A DNA stretch of 64,000 nt from Sipunculus nudus. Lineage: Eukaryota; Annelida; Sipuncula; Golfingiida; Sipunculidae. Positions 10,509 through 22,008 of the stretch are shown in pieces. The notes beneath the pieces are model-generated. The model searched no databases and was not told the origin of the DNA. It saw only the letters and a program-made list of their open reading frames with translations. The stretch lies in the NCBI GenBank assembly GCA_026874595.1, contig CM049315.1, forward strand, positions 1,182,501 to 1,246,500, written 5' to 3'. A program made the translations under genes and the position numbers. Positions within the stretch are counted from its first letter, which is position 1. Each line of letters begins with the position of its first letter.

Positions 10509-12114
10509 TTAGTAAATTTTGTCCATAATTGTTGGAACAAATTTATCCAATTTACAAAGTTTACTATAGTTACTGATGGACATGAGCAGTTCATATTTAA
10601 TAGTGTTGGGGTTAATAGAATACCATGCTATAATAAATTCTTTTCTTTCCTGAAGAAACTTGTTACATTCACGTAAATAATGAAATTCATCTCCTAACAC
10701 ATATTCTCATGCTTCTTTCAATATTAAAAAAATCGTCCCTTATGAACTGGTAATTTACGGTTACTCAGTCTGAATTTACACAATGCAGCTTTCAATGGTT
10801 TTGGTATAGCCGTGACAACCCGACTCAGTAGGCAATCGGATAATTGGGCTGGTAGGCCTACTCGAGTCGTGATACTAGTAATATCGAGGAATGCATCGCA
10901 GTGGTCTTACGTCAGGTTGCATTCATATTGTGGTAAACGGCCCATAAACTCAATATTATGCTAAGAATGATGCATTTACACAATAGTATACATGTCAGCT
11001 CACAACCCAAACTGAAACATCGTCTCCGTGGACACGGGTCATTTCCTTTATCGCCTGCAAGCTGCCTGCGTCCTGTAACCCGTGCGAGCCTTGCTTGTGT
11101 TCATGCGGTCATAAATTTAACAAACATGCCGAGGAGTTTACCAATGTGCTGGGTTAAAACGGAACTTTTCTCGCTTATGTTTGGTATAATTAGAAATTAC
11201 ACAAAAAATGCAAACGATTGGTTGGTTTATGTTGATTGACAGTATACCTGTAGGCCATGGAACGTTGTCAGAAATGACGAAAATATTTGCATCTTCATTA
11301 GGCCTTATAATGCGTTCCTCAGACTTAGATGTAATGACACTCTGGCGCCAGATTTTGGTCGTATAGCCAGAGGGTCGATATGACGCTAGTTTTGGTAGTA
11401 TTCAAGTAAGTAATTCTCAAGGTTAAGTTCTTTTTTAAACAATCTGTTATTAATACAAATATGACATTCATTTATTTTTTCTTTCGATTTGTCTCGAGCA
11501 TTCTGGTACAACATGTTTTTAGCAATAGTTTTAAAACCCTTTAAATTTCCAATTTTTTGTGTAAACCAGTATGATTACAACTGACATTCATTAAGAATAT
11601 TTTTGACATATAATCTCCATGGAGAAGTAAGTATTCCTTTCCTGTCCATTTGATATAGTAGATTGTAGAATTATTTACTGAGCTGACAATCTTTCTTGGA
11701 AAGTAACTTAGCCCAATATGAAATTAAACGATATTTGATGATTACTAGCAGGGGATACCACCCTACCTCACCAAATAACATATGCCTTGGATTAGAGCTA
11801 TTAACATTCAAGATGAGTCAACAAAATTATAAATGGATTTTTTTTCTACACAATCTACATTATCAATATCCCATATTCAACATCTATAGAATAGAATTGG
11901 GGAAACCATACAATCAATTGATAGCTTAAGTTCAAGTTGCAAATCAGGACTCGAAGGCAAATTCTGCTTCCTACTTTTTCTTATTACAGAGAACATTGCT
12001 TTTTCAGCTTGCTTACAAAGATGTCGTTTAACAAATTTGAAAGAACCATTATAGTTAATATCAATACCCAAGTACTTATATTGATTCACCACTTCTAGAC
12101 TTCTACCATTATAA
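10509..12114 (-). pseudogene. Old LINE ORF2, C-terminal part (broken)
   Basis: Minus-strand remnants of a non-LTR retrotransposon ORF2, read from high to low coordinate. The segment 12110-11880 encodes a post-catalytic RT region (LEVVNQYKYLGIDINYNG, then a Cys-free palm/thumb stretch ending MVSPILFY). Fragments at 11780-11400 still show ISYWAK-like and LENYLLEYYQN-like segments with stops and frameshifts. The segment 10796-10509 encodes the C-terminal end (KFRLSNRKLPVHKGRFFNIE.., then GDEFHYLREC). It is interrupted by the element at 10807-11388. Its upstream part, holding the YADD catalytic motif, lies at 20959-21171, separated by the younger LINE. Many stops and shifts show that it is dead. 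Confidence 0.75.
10798..11397. mobile_element. Small DNA transposon with 9-bp target duplication
   Basis: The segment 10807-11388 (582 bp) is flanked on both sides by GTTTTGGTA (10798-10806 and 11389-11397). Removing it rejoins the old LINE coding remnant. The ends are TAGCCGTGACAACCC and, in reverse complement, TAGCGTCATATCGACCC, giving imperfect terminal inverted repeats. A 9-bp duplication fits Mutator-like elements, though other superfamilies with 8-9 bp duplications remain possible. The open frame at 10958-11239 has no recognisable domain, so it is treated as non-autonomous. A deleted relative lies at 2407-2509. Confidence 0.75.
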
Positions 12115-12340
12115 TGGTCTGCGCACGGCCCACGCACGCTCTGGGATCGCCAAACAATTTGATTAAGAAAAAGGACGTTGGCTGAGGCCTGAATGTAATA
12201 ATTGGCACAGAAAGGTAGAATACGATTGATTCTTCTAGTTCTCTGAAATGTGAATTTATTTCTAACTTGATACCCTTGAAACTATCAACTTGGAATCCAA
12301 CAGACCCTCGAATAACTCTTATTATTGTCCTGGTCTCTGT

Positions 12341-12980
12341 TTACACCCCCGTCACACGAGAAGGCGATCTCGCTGCGATCACCGAATTGGGGCAGATCGC
12401 CGTATAGCGCAGCCAGAATGTTTTCGTAAGCTTCGTAGGAGCGAGTTAGTGTCGCCTTGGGTCGTCATATGGTCACCATGAACGTCATGAGTGGCGACCA
12501 GTTTTGAACATGGACAAAATTTCCGCCGCGGGGTCGCCGGGGATTAAAAGCGCAGTCAGATCGGAATTCGATCGCCATCAGTATCCCAGCAGCGCTGTAC
12601 CAGCTTCCTGAAAGCGCAGGTCGATCGCCAGTAAACATGGTAGCATCGGTCTATCTGTTACGCTTCGCTAGCCCCAGCACACTTACCCCGCCGCTACCGA
12701 GACCTCGTGACCCTAGTGAACTCTGTACACGCTTGCACGGTGCTGACGCTGCGCTTATGACACCAGAGCTGCGCTCTCTCTTCGCCCAGTCGGATTCCAC
12801 GTGTGCTGGCGTCTGTGCTCTGATGAAGCTCGCGGCGCCAGCACACGTCGTGTCAGCGGGGCGAGAGCGGCATTGCAGTCATACTTGGAGGGTTTTTCTG
12901 GTGTTAAGGGCGACCAACGGCAATCTACTAGGTCGCCTTGGTCGCCCTAAGGTCTTCATCTAGTGTGATGGGGCCCTTAT
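12341..12980. mobile_element. GC-rich TIR element, Harbinger-like
   Basis: The left end is CACCCCCGTCACACGAG and the right end in reverse complement is GGGCCCCATCACACTAG. They share CCCC.TCACAC.AG and are each bordered by TTA, which fits the three-base TWA duplication of PIF/Harbinger elements. The interior is markedly GC- and CpG-rich compared with its neighbours and repeats gatcgcc/ggtcgcc motifs in both orientations near the ends. The 108-codon open frame at 12637-12963 is low in complexity and overlaps the inverted repeat, so it is not called as a gene. It lies in the 5' part of the younger LINE. Confidence 0.5.
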
Positions 12981-13126
12981 GGCAACGACAGTCACAACAG
13001 TTGTCACTTGCAAGGGCTTGGGGGAAACCCCAGGTGGTCAGGGTCTGATTCACCGACAGTAACATGCTTTCAGTGGCACATAGACCTTCACTGACAGTCG
13101 TATAAAAATCATTGACAGACCGCAAA

Positions 13127-14310
13127 AATGCGTAAATGCTATGACTGCAATAAAAAATTAGCAGTGTTGACATTCGAATTGATGATGACATGTATTGCAT
13201 TGAATGCCCAAGCAAAAAATTGCCAGATATTTATGCTAGAAAAAGAGCTGAAAATCAGTAGTCAGCACATCTGACACTACCGAACTTGATGAACATGATG
13301 AGGCTATAGTGCTTGTAAATCTTCTGTTGTCCCAGAGCTAAACTATATAAACAATGAACTCTTGTGTTATATTGCAAATAAAATGGACATACTTCCTCAT
13401 GACCTTCTGGTCAAATTTGTTGTGGATTGTAATGATGAGGTAGAGGATGCAAAACATTTCCTATATGAAAACTGTACAACAGAATCACGAATAAACTGGC
13501 GCAAAGGCGCCAACAAAAGAACCGCCAATGTTACAGACATGATTGCGGTGATGCACGAGGTAGAACCCGATCGAATGCCAAAATTCTGTGCACTGGACTT
13601 GTCCCGCTTACCGCCAATTGATATAAACTCAGTTGATGTGACGGGTATGATGAAAGAAATAAAACAAATAAAAGGGTCACTCACAGGCAACATAAATGAT
13701 AAGGAGATTGCTGGTCCACAAACAGAAATGAGTGACATTCGTCAGCAGATGAAAGAATTGACACTTCATGTCACAGCTTTAATGCCTTCCATGACACAAG
13801 AAAAATCACGTGCATTTACGGAGGTGGTTGCATCAAACATAACACCAAAGCCTTCACCTTACGTGACACCAGGGCATGCACCTAACTATGACTCACCTAA
13901 ACTGACACCTGCCGGACCCTCTCCCTTGACAGGATCACCATCAAAGAGCAGACTGGAGAAAGATGACGAAGTAGACCCCGAGAACAGGTCATCGATGAGG
14001 GTTTTACGACAGAAGTTCATCGTAAAACGAACCGCCGAGGCACTTTTGTTGTTGGAACATCGTCTACATCTAGTAGCCAACTGACCACAAGGAAACGTTT
14101 TGTATCACTCTTTGTGACACGACTTCACCCTGATACCAGTGAGGACGAGGTAAAATCATATGTGGAAACAAAATTCAATGTTGTATGAGAATGTACAAAG
14201 CTAGAGACGCGATACGACACTTATGCGTCATTCAAACTAGAAGGTCGATGTGACCAAATAGCGCCATTTTATAAGGCTGCCAGCTGACCAAAGGATGTGT
14301 TAATGCGCAC
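13127..14310 (+). pseudogene. Younger LINE ORF1 (degraded)
   Basis: The best frame is 13362-14084 (240 codons). It is preceded in the same frame by ELNYINNELLCYIAN, giving the stretch NKMDILPHDLLVKF that resembles the N-terminal region of many invertebrate LINE ORF1 proteins. An upstream fragment at 13127-13250 has two Cys-x-x-Cys pairs (CYDC, CIEC) after a frameshift, possibly a degraded zinc finger. A mid region (about residues 105-150) is likely coiled coil. After another shift near 14030, RFVSLFVTRLHPDTSEDEVKSYV looks like a small RNA-binding-type fold before stops at 14185 and 14286. Its presumed role is binding the LINE RNA. Confidence 0.6.
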
Positions 14311-14345
14311 GTTCTTCAAGCAAAAGGAGAAAACCCAAGCTCAAC

Positions 14346-15459
14346 ATGAGTGAAAATCTTCAAATATCCAAAATAAAATGTTCTACATTCAATTGCCGTG
14401 GATTTGACTCTTCTCTTTATGGGCTTCACAAGTTATGTGTTAATACCCATATATTAGGTATACAAGAACATTGGCTATACAAACAAGTACTAATTACAAA
14501 GTTAAAGACTTGCATATCGACTTTAGGGGAATTGGGGAATCACCGATGGACACTGAAGATGGTATACGCCCAGGGCGTCCATTCGGTGGAGTAGCGATTC
14601 TCTGGCACAGGTCCCTTGATCAGTATATAACACCGCTTCCCCTCGATTGTGATTGGGCATGCGGCATAAAACTTGATGTTTGTGTTATAAAAGCTTGTTT
14701 CATAACCGTATATTTGCCATATGAGTCCTATTAAAAATCTGATTCATATACTGATTGTCTGGCCAACATTGATGTATTTGTTAAAAATCAATGTCCGTCA
14801 TCTGCTGTATACATCCTAGGAAATTTTAATGCTGATATCAACAAAACGGAATCTTTGTTTGCATCCATATTGAAACAGTTTAAAGATGATAATGGTTTGT
14901 CTTCTCTGATTATGTATTTCTCAATAATGCATTCACATATGTTAGTGACTCTTGGTCTACTACCTCCATGTTGGACCACTCTGTAAGTACCCAGGATGCT
15001 CATGGAGCAATCGATATGATTGATGTTTTATATGATTATGTGACGTCAGATCACTTACCATTGTGCATGTCTGTTAATACCTCTTGCATACCTAGTGTAA
15101 AACATGAGCCAGAAAGTTTAGTTGTAAAAGACCAAACTGGGCAAAAACAAGTAAACAGTCACTTGTCGTGTACAATAATGCTGTTGCGACTGCAATACAT
15201 GATTCTTCGGACTTTTTTCATGAGACTGAACACTGTCAGAATGTCAAATGTCAGGATAAGAATCATTTATCCAAAATTGACCTGCAATATGATTTCTTAG
15301 TTAACGTTATGGTAAATAACGCAGATTGTTATATTGATAAGTATACATCAAGCCCAGAAAGGAAAAATTATAAAATAATACCGGGTGGAATGAGTACACT
15401 CGAGACGCACACGGCGCTGCCAGAGAAGCCTTTTTGGCATGGCAAAGAGCAGGGAGGCC
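14346..15459 (+). pseudogene. Younger LINE ORF2, endonuclease part (degraded)
   Basis: An APE-type endonuclease in three shifted frames. The start is near 14346: residues KIKCSTFNCRGF give the N motif, followed by GIQEHW (the Glu motif, about 14456). A frame shift near 14500 leads to FGGVAILWHRSL and VYLPYES, then a stop at 14731. ILGNFNAD (about 14814-14836) corresponds to the GDFNAD motif with Asp replaced by Asn. TSDHLPL (about 15045-15066) is the final SDH motif. The linker before the minisatellite reads DAHGAAREAFLAWQRAGRP. Stops and the D-to-N change mean it is non-functional. It nicks target DNA in intact relatives. Confidence 0.75.
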
Positions 15460-18400
15460 GATCAGTGGCCCTATCCATGACGTTATGGTACACGATCAGC
15501 GGCCCTATCCATGACGTTATGGTACACGATCAGCGGCCCTATCCATGACGTTATGGTACACGATCAGCGGCCCTATCCATGACGTTATGGTACACGATCA
15601 GTGGTCCTATCCATAACGTTATGGTACACGATCAGTGGCCCTATCCATGACGTTCTGGTACACGATCTGTGGTCCTATCCATGACGTTATGGTACACGAT
15701 CAGCGGCCCTATCCATGACGTTATGGTACACGATCAGCGGCCCTATCCATAACGTTATGGTACACGATCAGCGGCCCTATCCATGACGTTATGGTACACG
15801 ATCAGCGGCCCTATCCATGACGTTATGGTACACGATCAGTGGTCCTATCCATGACGTTATGGTACACGATCAGTGGCCCTATCCATGCCGTTCTGGTACA
15901 CGATCTGTGGTCCTATCCATGACGTTATGGTACACGATCTGTGGTCCTATCCATGACGTTATGGTACACGATCAGCGGCCCTATCCATGACGTTATGGTA
16001 CACGATCAGCGGCCCTATCCATGACGTCATGGTACACGATCAGCGGCCCTATCCATGACGTTATGGTACACGATCAGCGGCCCTATCCATAACGTTATGG
16101 TACACGATCAGCGGCCCTATCCATAACGTTATGGTACACGATCAGCGGCCCTATCCATGACGTTATGGTACACCTATCCATGACGTTATGGTACACGATC
16201 AGCGGCCCTATCCATAACGTTATGGTACACGATCAGCGGCCCTATCCATAACGTTATGGTACACGATCAGCGGCCCTGTCCATGACGTTATGGTACACGA
16301 TCAGTGGTCCTATCCATGACGTTATGGTACACGATCAGTCACCCTATCCATGACGTTCTGGTACACGATCTGTGGTCCTAACCATGACGTTATGGTACAC
16401 GATCTGTGGTCCTATCCATGACGTTAAGGTACACGATCAGCGGCCCTATCCATGACGTTATGGTACACGATCAGCGGCCCTATCCATGACGTTATGGTAC
16501 ACGATCAGCGGCCCTATCCATAACGTTATGGTACACGATCAGCGGCCCTATCCATAACGTTATGGTACACGATCAGCGGCCCTATCCATGACGTTATGGT
16601 ACACCTATCCATGACGTTATGGTACACGATCAGCGGCCCTATCCATAACGTTATGGTACACGATCAGCGGCCCTATCCATAACGTTATGGTACACGATCA
16701 GTGGCCCTATCCATGACGTTATGGTACACGATCAGCGGCCCTATCCATGACGTTATGGTACACGATCAGCGGCCCTGTCCATAACGTTTTGGTACACGAT
16801 CAGTGGCCCTATCCATGACGTTATGGTACACGATCAGCGGCCCTATCCATAACGTTATGGTACACGATCAGCGGCCCTATCCATAACTTTATGGTACACG
16901 ATCAGCGGCCCTATCCATAACGTTATGGTACACGATCAGCGGCCCTATCCATAACGTTATGGTACACGATCAGTGGCCCTATCCATGACGTTATGGTACA
17001 CGATCAGCGGCCCTATCCATGACGTTATGGTACACGATCAGCGGCCCTATCCATGACGTTATGGTACACGATCAGCGGCCCTATCCATAACGTTATGGTA
17101 CACGATCAGTGGCCCTATCCATGACGTTATGGTACAAGATCAGTGGCCCTATCCATGACGTTATGGTTCACGATCAGCGGCCCTATCCATGACGTTCATG
17201 TACACGATCTGTGGTCCTATCCATGACGTTTTGGTACACGATCTGTGGTCCTATCCATGACGTTATGGTACACGATCAGCGGCCCTATCCATGACGTTAT
17301 GGTACACGATCAGCGGCCCTATCCATGACGTTATGGTACACGATGAGCGGCCCTATCCATAACGTTATGGTACACGATCAGCGGCCCTATCCATAACTTT
17401 ATGGTACACGATCAGCGGCCCTATCCATGACGTTATGGTACACCTATCCATGACGTTATGGTACACGATCAGCGGCCCTATCCATAACGTTATGATACAC
17501 GATCAGCGGCCCTATCCATAACGTTATGGTACACGATCAGCGGCCCTATCCATAACGTTATGGTACACGATCAGCGGCCCTATCCATGACGTTATGGTAC
17601 ACCTATCCATGACGTTATGGTACACGATCAGCGGCCCTATCCATAACGTTATGGTACACGATCAGCGGCCCTATCCATAACGTTATGGTACACGATCAGC
17701 GGCCCTGTCCATGACGTTATGGTACACGATCAGTGGTCCTATCCATGACGTTATGGTACACGATCAGTCACCCTATCCATGACGTTCTGGTACACGATCT
17801 GTGGTCCTATCCATGACGTTATGGTACACGATCTGTGGTCCTATCCATGACGTTAAGGTACACGATCAGCGGCCCTATCCATGACGTTATGGTACACGAT
17901 CAGCGGCCCTATCCATGACGTTATGGTACACGATCAGCGGCCCTATCCATAACGTTATGGTACACGATCAGCGGCCCTATCCATAACGTTATGGTACACG
18001 ATCAGCGGCCCTATCCATGACGTTATGGTACACCTATCCATGACGTTATGGTACACGATCAGCGGCCCTATCCATAACGTTATGGTACACGATCAGCGGC
18101 CCTATCCATAACGTTATGGAACACGATCAGTGGCCCTATCCATGACGTTATGGTACACGATCAGCGGCCCTATCCATGACGTTATGGTACACGATCAGCG
18201 GCCCTGTCCATAACGTTTTGGTACACGATCAGTGGCCCTATCCATGACGTTATGGTACACGATCAGCGGCCCTATCCATAACGTTATGGTACACGATCAG
18301 CGGCCCTATCCATAACTTTATGGTACACGATCAGCGGCCCTATCCATAACGTTATGGTACACGATCAGCGGCCCTATCCATAACGTTATGGTACACGATC

Positions 18401-19609
18401 AGTGGCCCTATCCATGACGTTATGGTACACGATCAGCGGCCCTATCCATGACGTTATGGTACACGATCAGCGGCCCTATCCATGACGTTATGGTACACGA
18501 TCAGCGGCCCTATCCATAACGTTATGGTACACGATCAGTGGCCCTATCCATGACGTTATGGTACAAGATCAGTGGCCCTATCCATGACGTTATGGTTCAC
18601 GATCAGCGGCCCTATCCATGACGTTCATGTACACGATCTGTGGTCCTATCCATGACGTTTTGGTACACGATCTGTGGTCCTATCCATGACGTTATGGTAC
18701 ACGATCAGCGGCCCTATCCATGACGTTATGGTACACGATCAGCGGCCCTATCCATGACGTTATGGTACACGATGAGCGGCCCTATCCATAACGTTATGGT
18801 ACACGATCAGCGGCCCTATCCATAACTTTATGGTACACGATCAGCGGCCCTATCCATGACGTTATGGTACACCTATCCATGACGTTATGGTACACGATCA
18901 GCGGCCCTATCCATAACGTTATGATACACGATCAGCGGCCCTATCCATGACGTTATGGTACACGATCAGCGGCCCTATCCATGACGTTATGGTACACGAT
19001 CAGCGGCCCTATCCATGACGTTATGGTACACGATCAGCGGCCCTATCCATGACGTTATGGTACACGATCAGCGGCCCTATCCATAACGTTATGGTACACG
19101 ATCAGTGGCCCTATCCATGACGTTATGGTACAAGATCAGTGGCCCTATCCATGACGTTATGGTTCACGATCAGCGGCCCTATCCATGACGTTATGGTACA
19201 CGATCAGCGGCCCTATCCATGACGTTATGGTACACGATCAGCGGCCCTATCCATGACGTTATGGTACACGATCAGTGGTCCTATCCATAACGTTATGGTA
19301 CACGATCAGTGGCCCTATCCATGACGTTATGGTACACGATCAGCGGCCCTATCCATGACGTTATGAAACACGATCAGCGGCCCTATCCATGACGTTATGG
19401 TACACGATCAGCGGCCCTATCCATGACGTTATGGTACACGATCAGTGGCCCTATCCATGACGTTCTGGTACACGATCAGTGGTCCTATCCATAACGTTAT
19501 GGTACACGATCAGTGGCCCTATCCATAACGTTATGGTACACGATCAGTGGTCCTATCCATAACGTTATGATACACGATCAGTGGCCCTATCCATGACGTT
19601 ATGGTACAC
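15460..19609 (+). repeat. 34-bp minisatellite, about 120 copies, derived from LINE ORF2
   Basis: The unit begins GATCAG[C/T]GG[C/T]CC, continues TATCCAT[A/G]ACGTTATGG and ends TACAC, 34 bp in all. The array is about 4,150 bp long. Variants include 23-bp units lacking gatcagcggcc (for example near 16171, 16602, 17441, 17600, 18031, 18870) and units with a perfect CCATAACGTTATGG palindrome. In ORF2 frame one unit encodes ISGPIHDVMVH. The left flank (..AWQRAGRP) and right flank (PKRLFKYALRHCRR..) each join that peptide in register, so the ancestral LINE had exactly one copy. Rare variants recur at a spacing of 1,429 bp, so a block of the array has itself been duplicated. Confidence 0.95.
16171..19000 (+). 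repeat. 1,429-bp higher-order duplication in the 34-bp array
   Basis: Diagnostic variants repeat at exactly 1,429 bp. The short 23-bp units at 16171, 16602 and 17441 reappear at 17600, 18031 and 18870, and the 'cagtcaccctatcc' unit at 16335 reappears at 17764. The block borders are approximate. This shows a long, recent, near-exact duplication on top of the unit expansion. Confidence 0.8.
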
Positions 19610-20951
19610 CCTAAGAGATTATTTAAGTATGCACTGCGTCACTGTAGACGACTGGAAGAGCAGGCAAAAGCGGACTCCTTTATGGGCCGGGCTTTAAGCG
19701 CAAAAAAAAACCGAGTTCTGGACTGGAATAAAAATATGCAAAAATTCACGCCTACCGTGCACGCATACGGTCAGTGGCATTACAGGCGACGAAGAAATTT
19801 TAGACATGTGGCAGGCGCACTACAAACCCCTTTTTTCTTGCGTGCATCATGATGCTGAACTGTTAAATGAAATATCAAGCAATTTTAGATTTGTCACGCA
19901 TAATCAAAACATGCGTGTAAGTGAGTCTGACACGATGGTTGCTCTGTCTAAACTTAAATCCGGAAAGTCCTATGACCCAGATGGTTTAGGAGCAGAACAC
20001 TACATTCACGCGAAGGACGCACTAGTACAACCATTATGTTCACTGTTCACTTCATTCTTCGTACATGCATGGTTATATGCCTGAACATATGATGAGCAGT
20101 ATAATAGTGCCGGTAGTTAAGAATAAAACACAGGGTATAACTGATAAAGCCAATTACAGGCCCATAGCACTGTCCACTATAATGTCTAAGATTATTTAAG
20201 TTCGAGATTTATGAGAAAATTAAACACTTTGTTAATGTAACTGATAATCAGTTCGGATACAAAACGGGTCATGGCACAGAGCTTTGTGTAGGGTTGCTAA
20301 AAGAGATTCTTCGATTTTACTAGAAGATGGGATCACATATGTTTGTGTGTTTTCTCGATGCATCATCGGCTTTTGATAGAGTTTGTCACACAACTTTATT
20401 CTACAAGCTTTTAAGGGACGGTGTCCCTTTATACCTTGTAAGAATCGTGTATTACTGGTATATGCACCATAGAATCTCTGTATAAGATGGAACTCGATCA
20501 GGTCGGACTATTTCACAGCCACTAATGGTGTTCGACAAGGAGGGGCGTTGTCGCCACTCATTTTCAATATTTACATGAAAGATTTGAGCTCTAAATTAAA
20601 CACACACACAATTGGTTGTTGAATTGACAAAAATATCATCAATTATCTTAGGTACGCTGATGACGCACTAATGCGCAAACAGATCTATTCACTGAAAATT
20701 AGAATAACAGAATCTGACAACTTGTATGTCAGAACTTAGTATGAATCTGATTTATATTTAAAGTCCGACTTGTTAAATGTTCATAACCAGAAGATGTTTG
20801 TTATTAGATTATAAGTAATAATGCAGCTAGCCTAAATGTTGTGTTATTTGCTTTCTACTGTTTTTTTTTTCTTTCTATTCTCATTTCTTTCATTGTTTGT
20901 ATATGGACCATGAGTCTGTAATATAACGTTATCATTATTAGTATTATTATT
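19610..20951 (+). pseudogene. Younger LINE ORF2, reverse transcriptase part (degraded)
   Basis: This continues directly from the array. PKRLFKYALRHCRRLEEQAKAD (19610 on) is the linker conserved before the RT of such LINEs. Then come, in shifting frames: LKSGKSYDPDGLGAEH (about 19949-20005), NYRPIAL (20152-20172), FLDASSAFDRV (motif A, 20351-20383), GVRQGGALSPLIFNI (motif B, 20527-20571) and YADDAL (motif C, 20653-20670). Stops near 20082, 20201, 20320 and 20485 and several frameshifts inactivate it. The final ~230 bases are a short 3' region and the (ATT)n tail. There is no room for a full RT C-terminal domain, so the 3' coding end is deleted. Confidence 0.8.
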
Positions 20952-20958
20952 ATTATAA

Positions 20959-21171
20959 CTAAACTTTGGAATATTTCGTATTTTACCTCGTAAAGAATAC
21001 CACAACTTGTGTTTTAGAAGCATTAATTTTTAGCTTCCATATCTTACAATAATAATTAATTGCTTTTAGTGCCGCTTGTAGTTCATCAGGTGATTCAGCT
21101 AATACGAATGTATCATCAGCATAGAGAAACAGGTAAATTCTAATAGAGGTGACAGTCATGTTTGTTGACAT
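20959..21171 (-). pseudogene. Old LINE ORF2, RT catalytic fragment
   Basis: The minus-strand frame contains IYLFLYADDTFVLAESPDELQ (YADD at 21123-21112), then KAINYYCKIWKLKINASKTQVVVF, the motif C-D region of a LINE reverse transcriptase. A one-base shift near 20985 leads on to RGKIRNIPKF, which runs into the target duplication of the younger LINE. The rest continues at 12114 and below. It is a better preserved piece than the C-terminal part but still carries a frameshift. Confidence 0.85.
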
Positions 21172-21172
21172 T

Positions 21173-21305
21173 AGACTGGTTCCCCGCTCTATTATGTTCT
21201 TCAGCCGATAATTGGTACAGAACCATTAGAGAGCGGGATACAAGTCTATAAATTTTCTGTTCTTCTGACACCTTAGACTGGTACCCTGCTCTATTACGGC
21301 CTAGA
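21173..21305. repeat. Inverted and direct copies of a 'tagactggt.cc.gctcta' motif
   Basis: The motif is at 21173-21195, inverted at 21226-21250 (tagagagcgggatacaagtcta), and direct again at 21272-21296. It could form a small hairpin. It abuts the old LINE fragment and may be the remains of a further insertion in it. Non-coding. Confidence 0.4.
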
Positions 21306-21684
21306 GGACACGTGGCTATATTTATTTTCCCTTTATTACATCTATAAAACACCTCAGGTTTGGGCCTCTTTTAAATAATTTTCAAAATATATTCTGATAT
21401 TAAACTTTTTTTTTACCTGAGAATTTGTTGTTTCCTCAGTCAAACTAGACCTAGAAAATGGGGGCTTGTGTATATCTCCTTTTTAAACCATCCTGGCCCG
21501 AATGCAGTGAAGCCCAAAATACCCCTCCAAGCAGTCCCAAACAAGCATTTGGACAACATGTCTTTGATTGGCCACAGATTAAAACAATTGACCAATAATG
21601 TCAATTTTATTGGAAATTATGCTTAACATACTTAGAAATAAAGCAATGGGGTGTTTTTGAAGATCCATAGCATGATGGCTAGAG

Positions 21685-22008
21685 CTAGTCTCTCCAACAG
21701 ACGCCAGGTGCCGCTACCGCTCTGCACCAGTACGTCTGTTTTTTTTTTTTTTTCTTAGGAACGGAAGTGTTGTTCGGCATGCGCAAGGAATCCCCCTATT
21801 ATCCCTCCCTTGCAATAGACAAGCAAAAGTGGAATATTGTTGCCACACAACCAAACAAGATTGTTTACTTGTCTTTATTGGGGTCTATGCAAGGGCGACA
21901 TCCATTCTTGATTCACCTCGAGATGCTAGGGGGGTTTCCTTGCGCATGCCCAACGGCACTTCCGTTTTTCAAGCGGTAGCGGCACCTGGCGTCTGTTGGA
22001 GAGACTAG
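21685..22008. mobile_element. Long-TIR foldback element (324 bp)
   Basis: The outer 34 bases, 21685-21718, are a perfect inverted repeat of 21975-22008 (ends CTAGTCTCTCC and GGAGAGACTAG). The pairing continues inward imperfectly: 'aacggaagtg..cgcatgcgcaaggaa.cccccta' pairs with 'ctagggggg.ttccttgcgcatgccc..cacttccgtt', and then 'cccttgcaatagac' with 'gtctatgcaaggg'. The left arm has an extra T-run (21728-21744). The flanks gctagag and gcaagag are a possible imperfect 7-bp duplication. No coding capacity, so it is a MITE or foldback element able to fold end to end. Confidence 0.85.

Larger units (their letters stand above)
12108..20958 (+). mobile_element. Younger LINE (non-LTR retrotransposon) inserted in the old LINE
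   Basis: The element spans about 12115-20951, flanked by ATTATAA on both sides (12108-12114 and 20952-20958). Removing it restores a continuous coding register across the old minus-strand LINE (residues KFSYNG at the join). It carries ORF1, an APE-type endonuclease, a reverse transcriptase with a YADD box, a short 3' region, and an (ATT)n tail at 20936-20951, as expected for a target-primed insertion. Within it are a TIR element (12344-12975) and a 4.15-kb minisatellite (15460-19609). Without these the LINE would be about 4.1 kb. Frameshifts and stops in both ORFs make it inactive. The clade is not resolved from sequence reading alone. Confidence 0.8.

Noticed and set aside
12637-12963. 108-codon GC-rich frame
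   Set aside because: Lies inside a TIR element and overlaps its inverted end; low-complexity and unrecognised.
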